Source: Pyropia yezoensis
Lineage: Eukaryota > Rhodophyta > Bangiophyceae > Bangiales > Bangiaceae
Direction: 5' to 3'
DNA: 64,000 nt
Assembly: GCA_009829735.1 (NCBI GenBank)
Contig: CM020618.1
Coordinates: 150,246-214,245 of the forward strand
Positions within the stretch are counted from its first letter, which is position 1. Each line of letters opens with the position of its first letter. Made by a program: the position numbers and the translations under genes. This document shows positions 12,180 to 23,035 of the stretch, piece by piece. The notes beneath the pieces are model-generated. The model was given only the letters and a program-made list of their open reading frames with translations, ran no database searches and was not told the origin of the DNA.

Positions 12180-12926
12180 GTAGGGCGAAAGGTCGTCGTC
12201 GTCGCTCGAGCTGGTCGATGGGGGCCGTGCCGCCGGCGCTGCGCCGGTATCACTTCTGCGAGAGCTGGAGAGCTTGGCAAGGAACTGTCCTCGTCCGTGT
12301 CTGGACTCGACCGCAATCCGGGAGAGGGGGGACCATCAACACCGTCCGTGGCTGCACCGCCTGCGCCGGCGTTAGTGGACACGCTGCCAGTAGGTGTGTC
12401 CATAACGTCCGGCTCGCCGCCAACGAGTCCTCGGTGGTCACGCGTAGTGCCCCTCTGGTCGTGGTCATCGAGGGTCGCGAGTGGGGACGCCTCAGCGCCG
12501 CAGGCGCCGCTTCCTGGCCCTAGCCAGACTGTATGGTCCTCGTGTTGACGTAGGTCGCGGCGACCGCGCCGCATGTTGCCAGTCAATGTTGACCCTGCCG
12601 TCGGCAGTAGCCGTTGTAGTCGGCAGCACCCACGGCAGAAGAACGTGGGGCGCGGCCAGGGGAGAGGACGAGAAGGCAGTGGGCGGGGACGGGGGATAGG
12701 CGACAGAGTGGGCGATGGGGGCCAACGAGAACCGGGTAGTTGACTCGTCGAGGCAGTCGGTGTCTGCCCGTTCCCGTGAGAAGACGCATCAACCGCACCG
12801 CGGCGAAGCAGCACGTTCGTCTCGTCTGAGCAAGGCGCCAGATGCCAGATGGGCGGGTACTGCACATCCGTTCGCTGATGGGGCCACGGGCCGGTCTTAC
12901 CAGGTACCCTAAAATCCCTGTACAGA
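12180..12926. other. Low-complexity spacer before assembly gap
   Basis: Ser/Asp/Pro-rich frames on the minus strand could be the N-terminal extension of the transposase fragment that starts at 12179, but no motif supports this. The 3' end of the hAT transposase (stop near 12909) borders the gap. Confidence 0.3.
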
Positions 12927-15900
12927 NNNNNNNNNNNNNNNNNNNNNNNNNNNNNNNNNNNNNNNNNNNNNNNNNNNNNNNNNNNNNNNNNNNNNNNNNN
13001 NNNNNNNNNNNNNNNNNNNNNNNNNNNNNNNNNNNNNNNNNNNNNNNNNNNNNNNNNNNNNNNNNNNNNNNNNNNNNNNNNNNNNNNNNNNNNNNNNNNN
13101 NNNNNNNNNNNNNNNNNNNNNNNNNNNNNNNNNNNNNNNNNNNNNNNNNNNNNNNNNNNNNNNNNNNNNNNNNNNNNNNNNNNNNNNNNNNNNNNNNNNN
13201 NNNNNNNNNNNNNNNNNNNNNNNNNNNNNNNNNNNNNNNNNNNNNNNNNNNNNNNNNNNNNNNNNNNNNNNNNNNNNNNNNNNNNNNNNNNNNNNNNNNN
13301 NNNGCAGCAGCTCGCTGTACCTTGCCATTGCAACCTCGTCCGAGAACTCCCGCTCCGCGCCACCGCCGTCAACGTCTTGGGCGTCGAGCTCGTCGGGCGT
13401 AGGATGACCCGTCCGACTGCACAGAGCTAACTCCTCGTCCAGCTCTTCCCGCAGGGACCGGCCCGTCTCCCGCAGCTCGTCAAAGTCATTCACGCGAGCC
13501 ACCTCAGGCGTGGAGCCGTCCGGGGGCGCCTGAGAACGAGCATGGCTGGAACGTACGCCGTCCGTGTCAGCGACGGCGATGTCCTCCTCGTCCTCCATCA
13601 GACAGCCGGGCGTAAACGCCTCCCTTGCACTCTTGTCCTTGGCGTGCTCCGCGCGCAGGTGCAGCATCACACGAGTCATGCTTGTCAGGCGGGCCACGTC
13701 GAGCCGGGAGCGCGCCGGCGTGTTGGCAAGGCCCATCCCCGACCATACGCGCTCCATCTCCGCCGCGTGGCAGCACACCGACAGGAGCCGCTGCGCCACC
13801 TGCTGGAGCGCCGTTCCGTTGAACTCGGAGCACATGGCCCACATCACCACCGCGGGAATACGGGCAGTAGTGCCGTTGGGGTTGAACAACAAGAGGGAGT
13901 CGGGCCCGTCAGCGAGATACTTCACCAAGGCCGCAATGGCCCTCCGCGTGACCGCCGCCGACTGCTCACCCTGCAGCGTCCCGAAGCGCGCGGCCAAGCG
14001 CACAAAGTGCTCGACCACGTTGTCCACAGCCGCAAAGCACCCGTGCTGCGTACACAGGCCTGTCAGAGCCCGCTCAGGGTCCAGCACGTGCGCGAGCACC
14101 AGCTCACTGACGTTGTAGTATCGCGTGAAGCGCCACTGCAAGATCTTGAGGGTCGCGCCGCTGAGCTGGTGGATGATGGCGCGTACGGAAGGGTCGGCAG
14201 CGAGCACAAACGGGGGGGCCAAGGTGCCAGACCCATCAGCCGCCAGCGTTGCCGTTTCCGAACGAAGCTTGAGGAAGTAGGCGTGCAGGCGGCCAAATGA
14301 GGAGGCCACGTCGCCAGGTTGGCGTTGCGGCGCTCGGCCATCCCAATCTCCTTGACGATCGGCAGCAGCATCTTGCACAGGACACGCACCATGGACCAAA
14401 AGCGGCGGCTACGCAGCTCGTCAATGACCGCGCCGCCATTCATGGTAGCCAGCAGCGCCGCATCGTCGCAGTACTTCGTGGAGAACAGGTCGAGCGCCGG
14501 CTTCAGCTCCAGCAGCCGGTGCGCCATGCCGTAATGAGAGTACCAGCGTGTCTCCCCCTTGGTCACGAACGCCAGGCGCTTCACCATCAGGGCCTCAAGC
14601 AGGCCCATGAACTTAGTAGAGTTCCTGAACCAGCCGACGACCATGACCATCTTAGCGACGATGGGGGCCAACGACTCGTGGTTCAGGATGCCGCCCGTCA
14701 TGAGGTTCAGCTGGTGCGGGAAGCAGGCGACGATGATCAGGGACTCGTTGGCAGAGGCGAGCATCTTCTTGGCCAGGACATTCGAGCTCGCCGAGTCACT
14801 GACCAGACCCACCACCATCGACGGGCACGTGGCCAGACGCTCTCCGGTGGGCTGCGGGAGGGCAAACTCGCCCGCGCCCCAGCCTTTTGCACCTCCTCCT
14901 CCACAGCGCCTTTCACCAGCTCCGCCGTCTCCGGGACGCCAGTGATGTCGACCGTCCCGCGGAAGTCCGATGACACCACCCCGTCAGTCATGCCCACGTT
15001 GGTGCACACCAGCCCCAGCAGCTTGCGGGCGGCCCGACTCTTCCACCCGTCAAAGGAGATGGTAACGTAGGCTCCCTTGAAGTAGATCTTCATAAAGGCG
15101 TCGATAACCGCCTGCAGCAGACGACGCAGGACGGGGCCACGCATGGTCTTGCGGTCGGGAAGCGCCTTGAGTCCGCGCATCCACTTGGAAAAAAGGTGGC
15201 GCCAGGCAGGAGCGTCCAGCACATTGAACGGGATGGATGAGAAGAGGAGGGCGGCCAGAAGGTCGTCCTGGAACTCCCTGGTCATGCTGGGGGTCCACGC
15301 TCGCGTCAGATGGGAATCCATGGGACCGCCGGTGCTTGTCCCGCTGCCGCTTGATGCCGATGCGTTGAGCTTACGTTGCTTGCGAGACGGGGAAGAAGAG
15401 TCGTCCTCGGCCGCGTCCAGTCTTGCTCGACGCGTCGCAAAGTTGCACTTGGTAGCCAGGTGCGTGGCCATCACGTCAGCCCTGCCGTTGATGGGTGTCC
15501 TGCTCTTCTTGGCGCGCACGCAGAAGAGGCAAAACACCTCCTTAGTCCTAGATGTGGGACTGTAGTCCTTGGTGCCTTGCTCAAAGTACCCCCACACCTT
15601 TCGCACCTTGTCCCTTGTGCGCTTGCTCCCAGAGGCTGGGTTGGCGGCTGTCGTGGCGTCCGTAGACTGGGAGTTGGGCCTTGGTGCCTCGTCGCCGCCG
15701 GCCGCAGCCGGCGCGCCCGCCGCAACCGCGGCACCCACCGCTCCCGCCGCACCCGCCACACCGTCCGCAGCTGTCGCGTTAGGCGCTTGCGGTCGGTCCG
15801 ACTCGCCTGCCACACCAGCCGCCGTCTCGCCTGCCGTTGCCGCCGTGGTTGGCGCCCCCGCCCCTGCCGTTGACGCCGGAGCTGTCTCCCCCGCCCTTGC

Positions 15901-16155
15901 CGCCGCCGCCGTGGATGGTTCCCTCGCCCTTGCCGCCGCCGCCGTGGATGGCTCCCTCGCCCTTGCCGCCGCCGCCGTGGGTGCCGCGCCCAACCTTGCC
16001 GCCAACGCCATCCTTGCCGCCATCGCCGCCGCCGTCCTTGTCGTGTCGTCTGCACCGCCGTCGAAAGTGTAGTAATCGTCCTCGTCCGTCGCGCGTGTCA
16101 CCACACGAGCCGCAGCCAATGCCGCCGCCACGGCGGCGTTCTCGTCGTTTAGCAT
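12909..16155 (-). CDS. hAT transposase (BED finger, DUF659), split into three frames
   Basis: Starts at ATG 16155. An Ala/Thr-rich N-terminus is followed by a BED-type zinc finger (VWGYFEQGTKDYS, Cys-x-x-Cys in FCLFC, then His/Cys in MATHLATKC). Next is a DUF659 block (YVTISFDGWKSRAARKLLGL), the RNase H-like core with VVGLVSDSASSNVL and CFPHQLNLMTGG, and a C-terminal hAT dimerisation region (LLSVCCHAAEMERVW). Two one-base shifts, near 14876 and 14300, divide the gene; each is repaired by adding one base. The gap 12927-13303 removes part of the acidic C-terminus. The protein cuts and pastes its own element. LTR element A has inserted about 105 bp upstream of the start codon. Either a recently active copy with sequencing errors or a young pseudogene. 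Confidence 0.8.
12927..13303. other. Assembly gap (377 N)
   Basis: A run of N falling inside the C-terminal part of the hAT transposase. Open frames crossing it are meaningless. Confidence 0.99.
15893..15985. repeat. Minisatellite inside hAT N-terminus
   Basis: About three tandem copies of a roughly 33-bp unit (core GCCGCCGCCGTGGATGG plus TCCCTCGCCCTT) encode the repeat Ala-Arg-Glu-Pro-Ser-Thr-Ala-Ala-Ala-Ala-Arg in the transposase N-terminal linker. It probably changes length readily. Confidence 0.7.
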
Positions 16156-16255
16156 CGACGGAGGCGGGGGTGTGGGGTGAGTGTGGGAGTGGGTGTGGGG
16201 GGCAGGGGGAGTGAGAGGGGGCGGGGGAATAGGTGGGTGTGGGAGTAGGTGGGGG

Positions 16256-16260
16256 GGGCA
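16256..16260. repeat. Target-site duplication GGGCA, left copy (element A)
   Basis: GGGCA directly precedes the 5' LTR and is repeated exactly at 26495-26499 after the 3' LTR. A 5-bp duplication is typical of Ty3/Gypsy integration. Confidence 0.9.
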
Positions 16261-16799
16261 TGTGGGAGATTGGGCCGGAATTCGGTACCAATACTTTGAA
16301 GATTCGGGTCAAGTGGACCTGACCGGAAGTCGAAATTCACCCGACCCACGATGGTGAAACTTCTGACTTCTGGACGGAAATTCGACTAGGACTTCCGACA
16401 TACTAGAGCAGGGTAATGCTGCTGGTATTTGTTTCTTGGGATTTTTGCACGGGAGCCAGACGGATTTCTACGCTTTGAGTTCTTTGCATGTGGAGTGATA
16501 TGATTGGTTTGTTTGAGGGTTCATTTTCTGAGTGTTTTGAGGGGTTGCGTGAGCGTGTGAGGAGGGTTGATAAGGAGGGACAGCAAGGCGGGGAGGGCCC
16601 ACCTTGGCTGGCCAAGCAAGAAAACACCGTCTGGCTCCGACACATCTTGTTCGTGCCTTGGTGAGTGGACCCGCTCACCACACGCAAGTTCCGTGTTCGG
16701 CTGTGTGGAGGTGCTTGCTTCCGGTGTCCCAAGTTGGGATATCGGCAATACTCCTCTTCCTTCCCTGACTCGGGGTTGGTGCTTGGGAGTACTGCTACA
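16261..16799 (+). repeat. 5' LTR of element A
   Basis: Begins TGTGGGAGATTGGG and ends TGCTACA (TG...CA termini). It is identical in length (539 bp) and, by eye, in sequence to 25956-26494. It should contain the promoter and polyadenylation signals of the element. Confidence 0.95.
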
Positions 16800-16801
16800 G
16801 T

Positions 16802-16819
16802 TGGTGGATCAGCGGGGGA
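16802..16819 (+). other. Primer binding site, element A
   Basis: TGGTGGATCAGCGGGGGA starts two bases after the LTR. TGG is the complement of a tRNA CCA end. Element B has nearly the same site (TGGTGGAGCAGC), so both use tRNAs with a similar 3' end (GCTGNTCCACCA). It does not look like the usual initiator-Met site TGGTATCAGAGC. The primer tRNA cannot be named from this window. Confidence 0.65.
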
Positions 16820-17116
16820 GAGGATATCGACTTTGGTACCTCCCTTGACCGGAGACGGGACCAAGTTGGCCCCTCTCCCCCTTCGGCACCGAGACTTCCG
16901 GTGACACGATCGACTCGCCTACGTTCCGAGCGTTCGCTGGGCGACGAGGTTGGCCACCGTGAGTCTTGGTGGGAGACCCGGAGTTTCGGGAAACCTCACC
17001 GCCTTCCTTGAGGCAGGTGGAGGGGTGGAACGTGCTCTAGGAACTCCCTAGCTGACGATCCCCGACTCTGGACACCGTTTGGTCGTTTTGGTTGACTCCA
17101 CGTGACTCTTGTGGAG

Positions 17117-18880
17117 ATGGCTGGTGAGGGAGACCCCCCCATTGCGCCGAGTGTACCTGGGGAGGGGGAGCGTAGTCCTCCCCCGACGGGCGGAGTACCA
17201 CCCAGGCCGGGCAGTGCGGATGTGGTGGGTCCAGAGGTTGGACCCCGACGGCGATCGGCCAGGTTCCTTCCCAGGCCGTCACAGGAAGAGACGGGCGGAG
17301 TTCGCCCTTCTCCGGTGGGAGCGCCGAGCCAGCGTCAGGCTCCGGCAACCTCTTCGGGGAGTGACGACACTCACTTCGGCATGGGACCGCCGACCGGCAG
17401 AGGTGACGGGACAGGGAGTTCTGTACCCCGGGTTGGTGGGTCCGCGCCACGACTGGTGCCGGAAGGACCGGGTGGGAGCTCGAGTCAAGCTCCACCTGGA
17501 TCATCCGGTATCGTGGATAACTCGGTGATGACTGCCATCGCACAAGTCGTGCGAGAGGAGGTGGGGAAGGCGTTGAAGGGGAGCACCCCTCCGCCTGAGC
17601 AGGCCTCGAGGCGTCAGAAGCGACGGGAGATTCGACGTACTCTCCGTCGTGAGGTGGACTCGGAGTCTGAGTCCTCTGCAAGTGGCAAGTCGGGTGAAGA
17701 AGATCTTACTCGACATGGTCGTGTGACTCACACGGACCGTCTTGGGACTAGAGTCGTCCCAGGAAAGATCGTGGTGAATAATCCATTGTTCAAGGATGTC
17801 TTCGACTGTGAGACATATGGGTTGGTCAACAAGTCGTTGACCTACTCAAATAGCCAGGCCCGTACCCTGGGCCGGCGCAAGAAACACGTTGCGCAATCCT
17901 TCGGGGTCCGTTCAGAATGGGACGGGACTCCACCCCTGAAGGTCTTCCAGTTTTTGCGGAAGTTCGCAAAAGCCTGCGATGACAATGATGTCTCTGAAGC
18001 TGAAGCGTTTTTCATGCTTCAGGACTTCACCAAGGAGCCACTCCGCTCCGAGGTGATGAACGTCATGCCAAGTCGGCATGGTGGGAATCCGGGTGAGGTG
18101 ACCTCCTACCTGGAGTTGGTTAATTGGATCCTTCGTCTTCACGCAGACGAGGCTTCCTTGGCTGTGCAGGTTGAAGAGTTCAACCGCGCCACCCAGAGTA
18201 AGGGTGAAGAGGAACGGGAGTTCGCTGAACGACTCCGTCAGCTGAACGTCCTCTGTGGATTCCTATATCCCCAAGGAGTCATTAAGGGACGCTTTGTGGA
18301 GGGTGTCCACCGAGCAGCTCGAGCGACTGTGCGAGAGCGTAATACTCCGACCATGACTCTGGCGGAGTTGGCACGCATCGCCCAGACTAAGGGTGATGAG
18401 TACCGCTGGCTCGTGTCTGAGCAGCGGAAGGAACGAGAGAAAGAAGTTAAGGGAATGGAAGCAAGTCGCTTCCGCAGAACTGCAAGGATGCCTTCCTACA
18501 CGCGGACGTACCCTGCAGTACCTTCGTCCTCAACTCGAGAGACGGAAGGTATGGTGGCCGCCATCCCTGATAAGTCACAGGGAAAAGCGGGGCCATCGGC
18601 GTCGATGAGTGATCGGCCGTGTTGGCAGTGTTCCAAGTCGGGACACTGGGCAGCCCAATGCCCCACTCTGGACGTTCGTTTGAGAGCCCTGTTGGCTCGT
18701 ATTGGGAAGCTCGGTATTCCGAGGACTGATTCGGATACCCGGCCACACACCACACGTGTGACGGCCATGACTCAACCTAAGTCAGAGGATGAGTCCACGC
18801 TTGAGAAGGGGGAAACCTCTTCCCCCAGCTCAAGTGGCAAGGATACTCCATCATCCGAGTCGGATGAGGGAAACGCCTAG
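17117..18880 (+). CDS. gag: gag, element A
   Basis: The frame is open from 17102, but the first ATG is at 17117 (MAGEGDPPIAP), giving 587 residues. Residues 1-200 are Pro/Gly/Arg-rich and disordered. A helical capsid-like block follows (about 215-440), with conserved FDCETYGLVNKSLTYS, EWDGTPPLKVFQFLRKF and EVTSYLELVNWILRL, all nearly identical in element B. The nucleocapsid zinc knuckle is CWQCSKSGHWAAQC (Cys-x2-Cys-x4-His-x4-Cys). The C-terminus is acidic and Ser-rich. The stop TAG (18878-18880) lies four bases after slippery heptamer GGGAAAC. The protein packages the RNA in virus-like particles. Confidence 0.93.
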   Translation: MAGEGDPPIAPSVPGEGERSPPPTGGVPPRPGSADVVGPEVGPRRRSARFLPRPSQEETGGVRPSPVGAPSQRQAPATSSGSDDTHFGMGPPTGRGDGTGSSVPRVGGSAPRLVPEGPGGSSSQAPPGSSGIVDNSVMTAIAQVVREEVGKALKGSTPPPEQASRRQKRREIRRTLRREVDSESESSASGKSGEEDLTRHGRVTHTDRLGTRVVPGKIVVNNPLFKDVFDCETYGLVNKSLTYSNSQARTLGRRKKHVAQSFGVRSEWDGTPPLKVFQFLRKFAKACDDNDVSEAEAFFMLQDFTKEPLRSEVMNVMPSRHGGNPGEVTSYLELVNWILRLHADEASLAVQVEEFNRATQSKGEEEREFAERLRQLNVLCGFLYPQGVIKGRFVEGVHRAARATVRERNTPTMTLAELARIAQTKGDEYRWLVSEQRKEREKEVKGMEASRFRRTARMPSYTRTYPAVPSSSTRETEGMVAAIPDKSQGKAGPSASMSDRPCWQCSKSGHWAAQCPTLDVRLRALLARIGKLGIPRTDSDTRPHTTRVTAMTQPKSEDESTLEKGETSSPSSSGKDTPSSESDEGNA

Positions 18881-18930
18881 CCGCTGGGACTAAGACTGAC
18901 CCAAAGGCTCCAGCGGTAATGAAGCGGGTT
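18868..18930 (+). promoter_or_regulatory. -1 ribosomal frameshift signal between gag and pol (element A)
   Basis: G GGA AAC at 18868-18874 is in gag register (GAG GGA AAC GCC TAG), and slipping back one base enters the pol frame (GGG AAA CGC CTA). After a 6-nt spacer, CCGCTGG (18881-18887) pairs with CCAGCGG (18910-18916). Loop bases GACCC (18898-18902) can pair with GGGTT (18926-18930), giving a possible pseudoknot or kissing loop with the small hairpin GAAGC/GCTTC. GGGAAAC is an established slippery heptamer in retroviruses. The same layout occurs in element B. Confidence 0.8.
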
Positions 18931-21900
18931 GCTTCACGCTCACCGACCCATGGGAGAGTGAAGGTCCTGACTCGACCTCGAGGGGTGAGACCTAGGGACA
19001 AGGCCCCTCCTCAGAAGCACGACCCGAGTCGGATTGTGTCAGTGCTGGTAGGGAGTAACTACCAGGTCGCAGCTCGACTCTGGCTGCAGGATGGATATGA
19101 GTTTACCTCTCGTGTCATAGTCGACACAGGCTCTGCTGCCTCTCTCATTAGGCAAGACTTATTGCCAGAGGGGACAGATGTGAGCCCCGCCGGCTCACCC
19201 GAGTGGCGTATGTTTGATGTCAATGGGGGACTCCTCCCCATTGTTGGGTCTATTGCATTGACTGTTTGCATTGGGTTCTACCAGACGCAGGTGAACTTTG
19301 GAGTAGTCTCCAATATGTCAGTCCCCGTACTCCTGGGAACTGACTATCTGGACCTCCATGTCCCGGCCGTCTGTGGACCGGAAGGGATAATCCGAATGCG
19401 TAATGGAGAGACTGTCCCCATATTGCGTAAAGGGAGGACTGTTTCCCCTACGACTCATCAACCTAGGGAAAACTCTCCCAAGGGTGGAGGCTCTACGACC
19501 CATGTACGAGTATGTAAGGGTACGGTAGTCCCGCCCCGATCAAGGACCTTTGTGCGAGTACGCACACGGTTTCGAGGGAATGGACTTGTTTCCCCCGTGG
19601 ACCGAGTCTATTATACTCACCAAGTGCAAGTTGCTTGGGGCCCCATGACTTGTGGGGATGACCAAACCTGGTGGGTGGAGGTCCTCAACACGTCGGAGGA
19701 ACCTCGACGACTTCCCGGAGGCATGAAGATTGCGTCGATCTCTACCTTTGAGGGGAATGTCGTTGCTGTGACTCAACAGCAATGGGAGGATATTGGAATG
19801 GCAGGCTCTGCCGACCAATCGAGTTCATCGACGGCTAAGTCGCCGACGGTACATCGGGAGAACATCCCGGAGTGTTTACATGGACGACTGGATGAGTTAA
19901 TCCAGAAGCATCACAAGTTGTGGAATGGTGACCTTGGGCTCATCAAGGCCACCGAACACAGAATCGTGTTGAAGCCAGGGGCTAGGCCAGTTCGCCTGAG
20001 TCCCTACCGTATGGGACCAGACTCACGGGAACTCACCCGAGAGCAGGTCCAACGGATGCAAGACATGGGTGTCATTGAGCCTTGCTCAAGTGAGTGGGCC
20101 AGTCCCATAGTCTTGGTGCCCAAGTCAGACGGCACGATGCGGTTCTGCATCGATTATCGTAAGCTAAACGAGCGGACGGTAAGGGATAGTTACCCCTTAC
20201 CCCGTATGGACGATTGCCTTGACTCACTCGGTGAGGCACAGTACTTTTCCACGTTGGACTGCAACGCGGGGTACTGGCAGATACCCATCCGCAAGGAGGA
20301 CAGACACTTGACCACCTTCACGTGTCACTGTGGAGTTTATCAGTGTACACGGCTCCCTTTTGGGCTTTGCAATGCACCTGCGACTTTCCAGCGTGCTATC
20401 GACTTGATACTTGCCGGAGTCAAGTGGCAGATCGCCCTGGTGTATCTGGACGATATCATTGTGTTCTCCGGGACTGCCGAAGAACACTTGTCCCACTTGG
20501 ACAGAGTGTTTACCCTGTTGGGTGAAGCAGGAGTAACACTCAAACCTACGAAGTGTCACCTCTTTAGTAATGAGGTGGAGTACCTCGGCCATATAGTCCG
20601 GCCAGGTCGCATTCTGGTCAATGAGAAGAACCTCATGGCCATCCGTCGGGCGAAGTTCCCCCAGACGCAGACACAACTCAGGAGCTTCCTGGGTATGTGT
20701 AACGTATACAGACGCTTTGTGGCGAACTATGCCAAAGTGTCTGCACCGTTGAACCACTTGGTAAGTTCCAAGATGCCCAAGCGCTTGGATGCTCCCAAAC
20801 CCCCGGAGCAAGAAGCGTTTGATAGGTTGCGAGAGCTCCTCTGCAACCCACCGGTGTTAGCGATCCCGAGACCGGGGGCTCACTACATCGTTGATGTGGA
20901 CGCAAGTTACGACCAACTCGGTTGTTGCTTACTCCAACAACAGCCTTCGGGGGAGTATTTACCCGTTGGCTATTTCAGTAAGGGACTCTCACCCGCCCAG
21001 AAGAACTATTCTGTGACGGAGGTAGAGGGTCTTGGCGTGGTATGGGCAGTCTCCATGCTACGGCCATACATCGAAGGAAGGAAGTTCCTCATTCGATGTG
21101 ACCACAAGGCTTTGAAGTGGATACTCACCACTACAGCCTGTACGAATAACCGACTCAATCGATGGCGACTCTGCCTCGCTGAGTTCGATTATGATGTTGA
21201 ATATCGGCCAGGCCCGAAGCATGCGGTTGCGGACGCGTTGTCTCGCATACCGACGGATGGGAAAGACACTTCCCCTATCCCTGAGGAACTCCTCATGTGG
21301 CAGTGACCACTCGCTCCGGAACTGTCCTCGACCCGAGGATGCCTGGCATGGCCAAATTATTACCCGTGTCTTTGGATGAGTTTGTCCAGGCACAGGAGAG
21401 CGACAAACTTTGTCGACGACTCAGGAAGGAGCTCGACCAGGCTCAACCGACTCGGTTCTTCCTGAATGACAACGGCATACTCTGCCGTAAGGGATATACC
21501 CAGGGGGACAAGCAAGTCGTCGTCCCCAAGGAGTTACGCAAGAGTATCCTCCAACGGGAGCACTCCTCACCGTTGGGTGGACACCCAGGGTCTACGAGGA
21601 TGTATCAGACCCTACGTAAGAAGTACTATTGGCCATCACTCGTGGCTGATGTGTACGGATATGTAGCCGCATGCGCGACTTGCGCAAAGAATAGACTCAT
21701 GGAGTCCCGGCAGACTTCTTCCATGAGACTCTTTCCTGCAACAGAGCCGTTTGCAGCGATAGCAGTGGACTTACTCGGTCCACTACCACGAACACCTGAA
21801 GGATATGAGTACCTTCTGGTGATGTGTGATCGCTTCACTAAGCTCACACGGGTATCCCCACTCAAGGATATCACAGCCGTGGACGTTCTGAGTGAGTTAC

Positions 21901-22907
21901 TCGACGTCTGGGTTGCCAGTTATGGCATCCCCGACTCTATCCTTTCGGATAACGGACCACAGTTTGCGTCCGTCCTGTATCAGGGAGTCATGAAGATGTT
22001 AGGGGTGCAGACGAACTTCGCCACCCCTTACCATCCCCAGACTAATGGGCAGGTGGAACGATTCAACAGGACTCTAGTGCGCCAGTTGCGTCACTATGTC
22101 CATGACCATGTAGTCACATGGGCTCGTTATGCGTCACTACTCGTGACAGCATACAACTCCCAGGTACACAGTAGTACGGGAGAGGCACCGTTTGCCTTCG
22201 TCTGCCCCCGACGACTTCCGTCAGTAGCTGTGGAGCGTCTCACCCAGACTGAGGGTGAGACTTCGACTCAAACACCGAGTCAGGCGAAAGCCTCCCTACT
22301 CCAGAGACTGGAGGAGATGATACCCCTTGTCCGGGCTACTATGGAGAAGGCCCAAGCCCGTTACAAGAGGTACTTCGATGTCCGAGTCAGACATCGTCGC
22401 GATCCGCTCCGAGTTGGAGATTGGATTTATGTTAACTCCCACGACAATAAGGGAGGGAAATTGGTCTTCAAGACTCTGGGACCATATCACATCCTTAAAA
22501 CGGATGGACGTCGGTTAACCATCGAGAGTGATGATGGTATCCGGACAATAAATGGGAATCACGCGACTCGCGCACCCGAACCCCCAGAGGGAGATCCCGC
22601 TTGGGAAAGGGCTTTGCAAGCATGGAAAGTCCCATCCTTGCCGACCTCTTCCAATAAGCCATTGGAGGCGGTGTTCGACAAGTTTGTCGGGCACGGATAT
22701 GATGAGTCGGGGCGACTCATGCTCCGAGTCAGGTGGTTCGGGTATGGACCAACTTCCGACACATGGGAGTTTGTAGAGGACCTACCAGTAGAGAAGGTCC
22801 GTAGATACTGCCAGACTGTGGGCATATCTATACGCCGACGTAGCACTCGTACGTCGGGGGATGAAGTCCCTGCTCCAAGTCAGAGCAGAGCGGCAAGCCA
22901 ACCATGA
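18875..22907 (+). CDS. pol: pol, element A (protease-RT-RNase H-integrase-chromodomain)
   Basis: Entered by -1 slippage; the first ATG in frame is 18919. Counting from there: retropepsin DTGS at 69-72; reverse transcriptase with YLDD at 509-512; RNase H from about 655 (VDVDASYDQLGC, EVEGL, RCDHKALKW). The frame stops at 21304-21306 and continues -1 from about 21297, probably by a 2-bp TG duplication (ATGTGGCAG for ATGGCAG), because element B is continuous here. Counting from 21297, integrase has zinc-binding H89, H96, C126, C129 and catalytic D158, D218, E254 (exact D-35-E spacing). The tail is a chromodomain (about 455-510, VFDKFVGHGYDESGR, RVRWFGY, DTWEFVEDLP), which guides integration to modified chromatin. 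Confidence 0.92.
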
Positions 22908-23035
22908 GTACAAACACATACCATGGTTCTTCAAAGATTCTCTACTAACAAAGCCGACTATGGCACAATACAAAACGAGAAGAATACCCACCACTCTTCT
23001 CACCAAGGAAAGAACAAGTCGTTCGACCGCTGACT
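22908..23035. other. Convergent gap between pol and antisense gene (element A)
   Basis: 128 bp, A/C-rich compared with its surroundings, separating the pol stop from the end of the antisense gene. It must carry or overlap two opposing transcript ends unless they overlap. No hairpin stood out. Confidence 0.4.

Noticed and set aside
13542..14300. Long plus-strand ORF over the hAT gene
   Set aside because: It is a shadow of the conserved hAT reading frame on the minus strand and has no domain.
21285..21306. Programmed frameshift between RNase H and integrase in element A
   Set aside because: No slippery heptamer is present and element B is continuous here; a 2-bp TG duplication explains it better.
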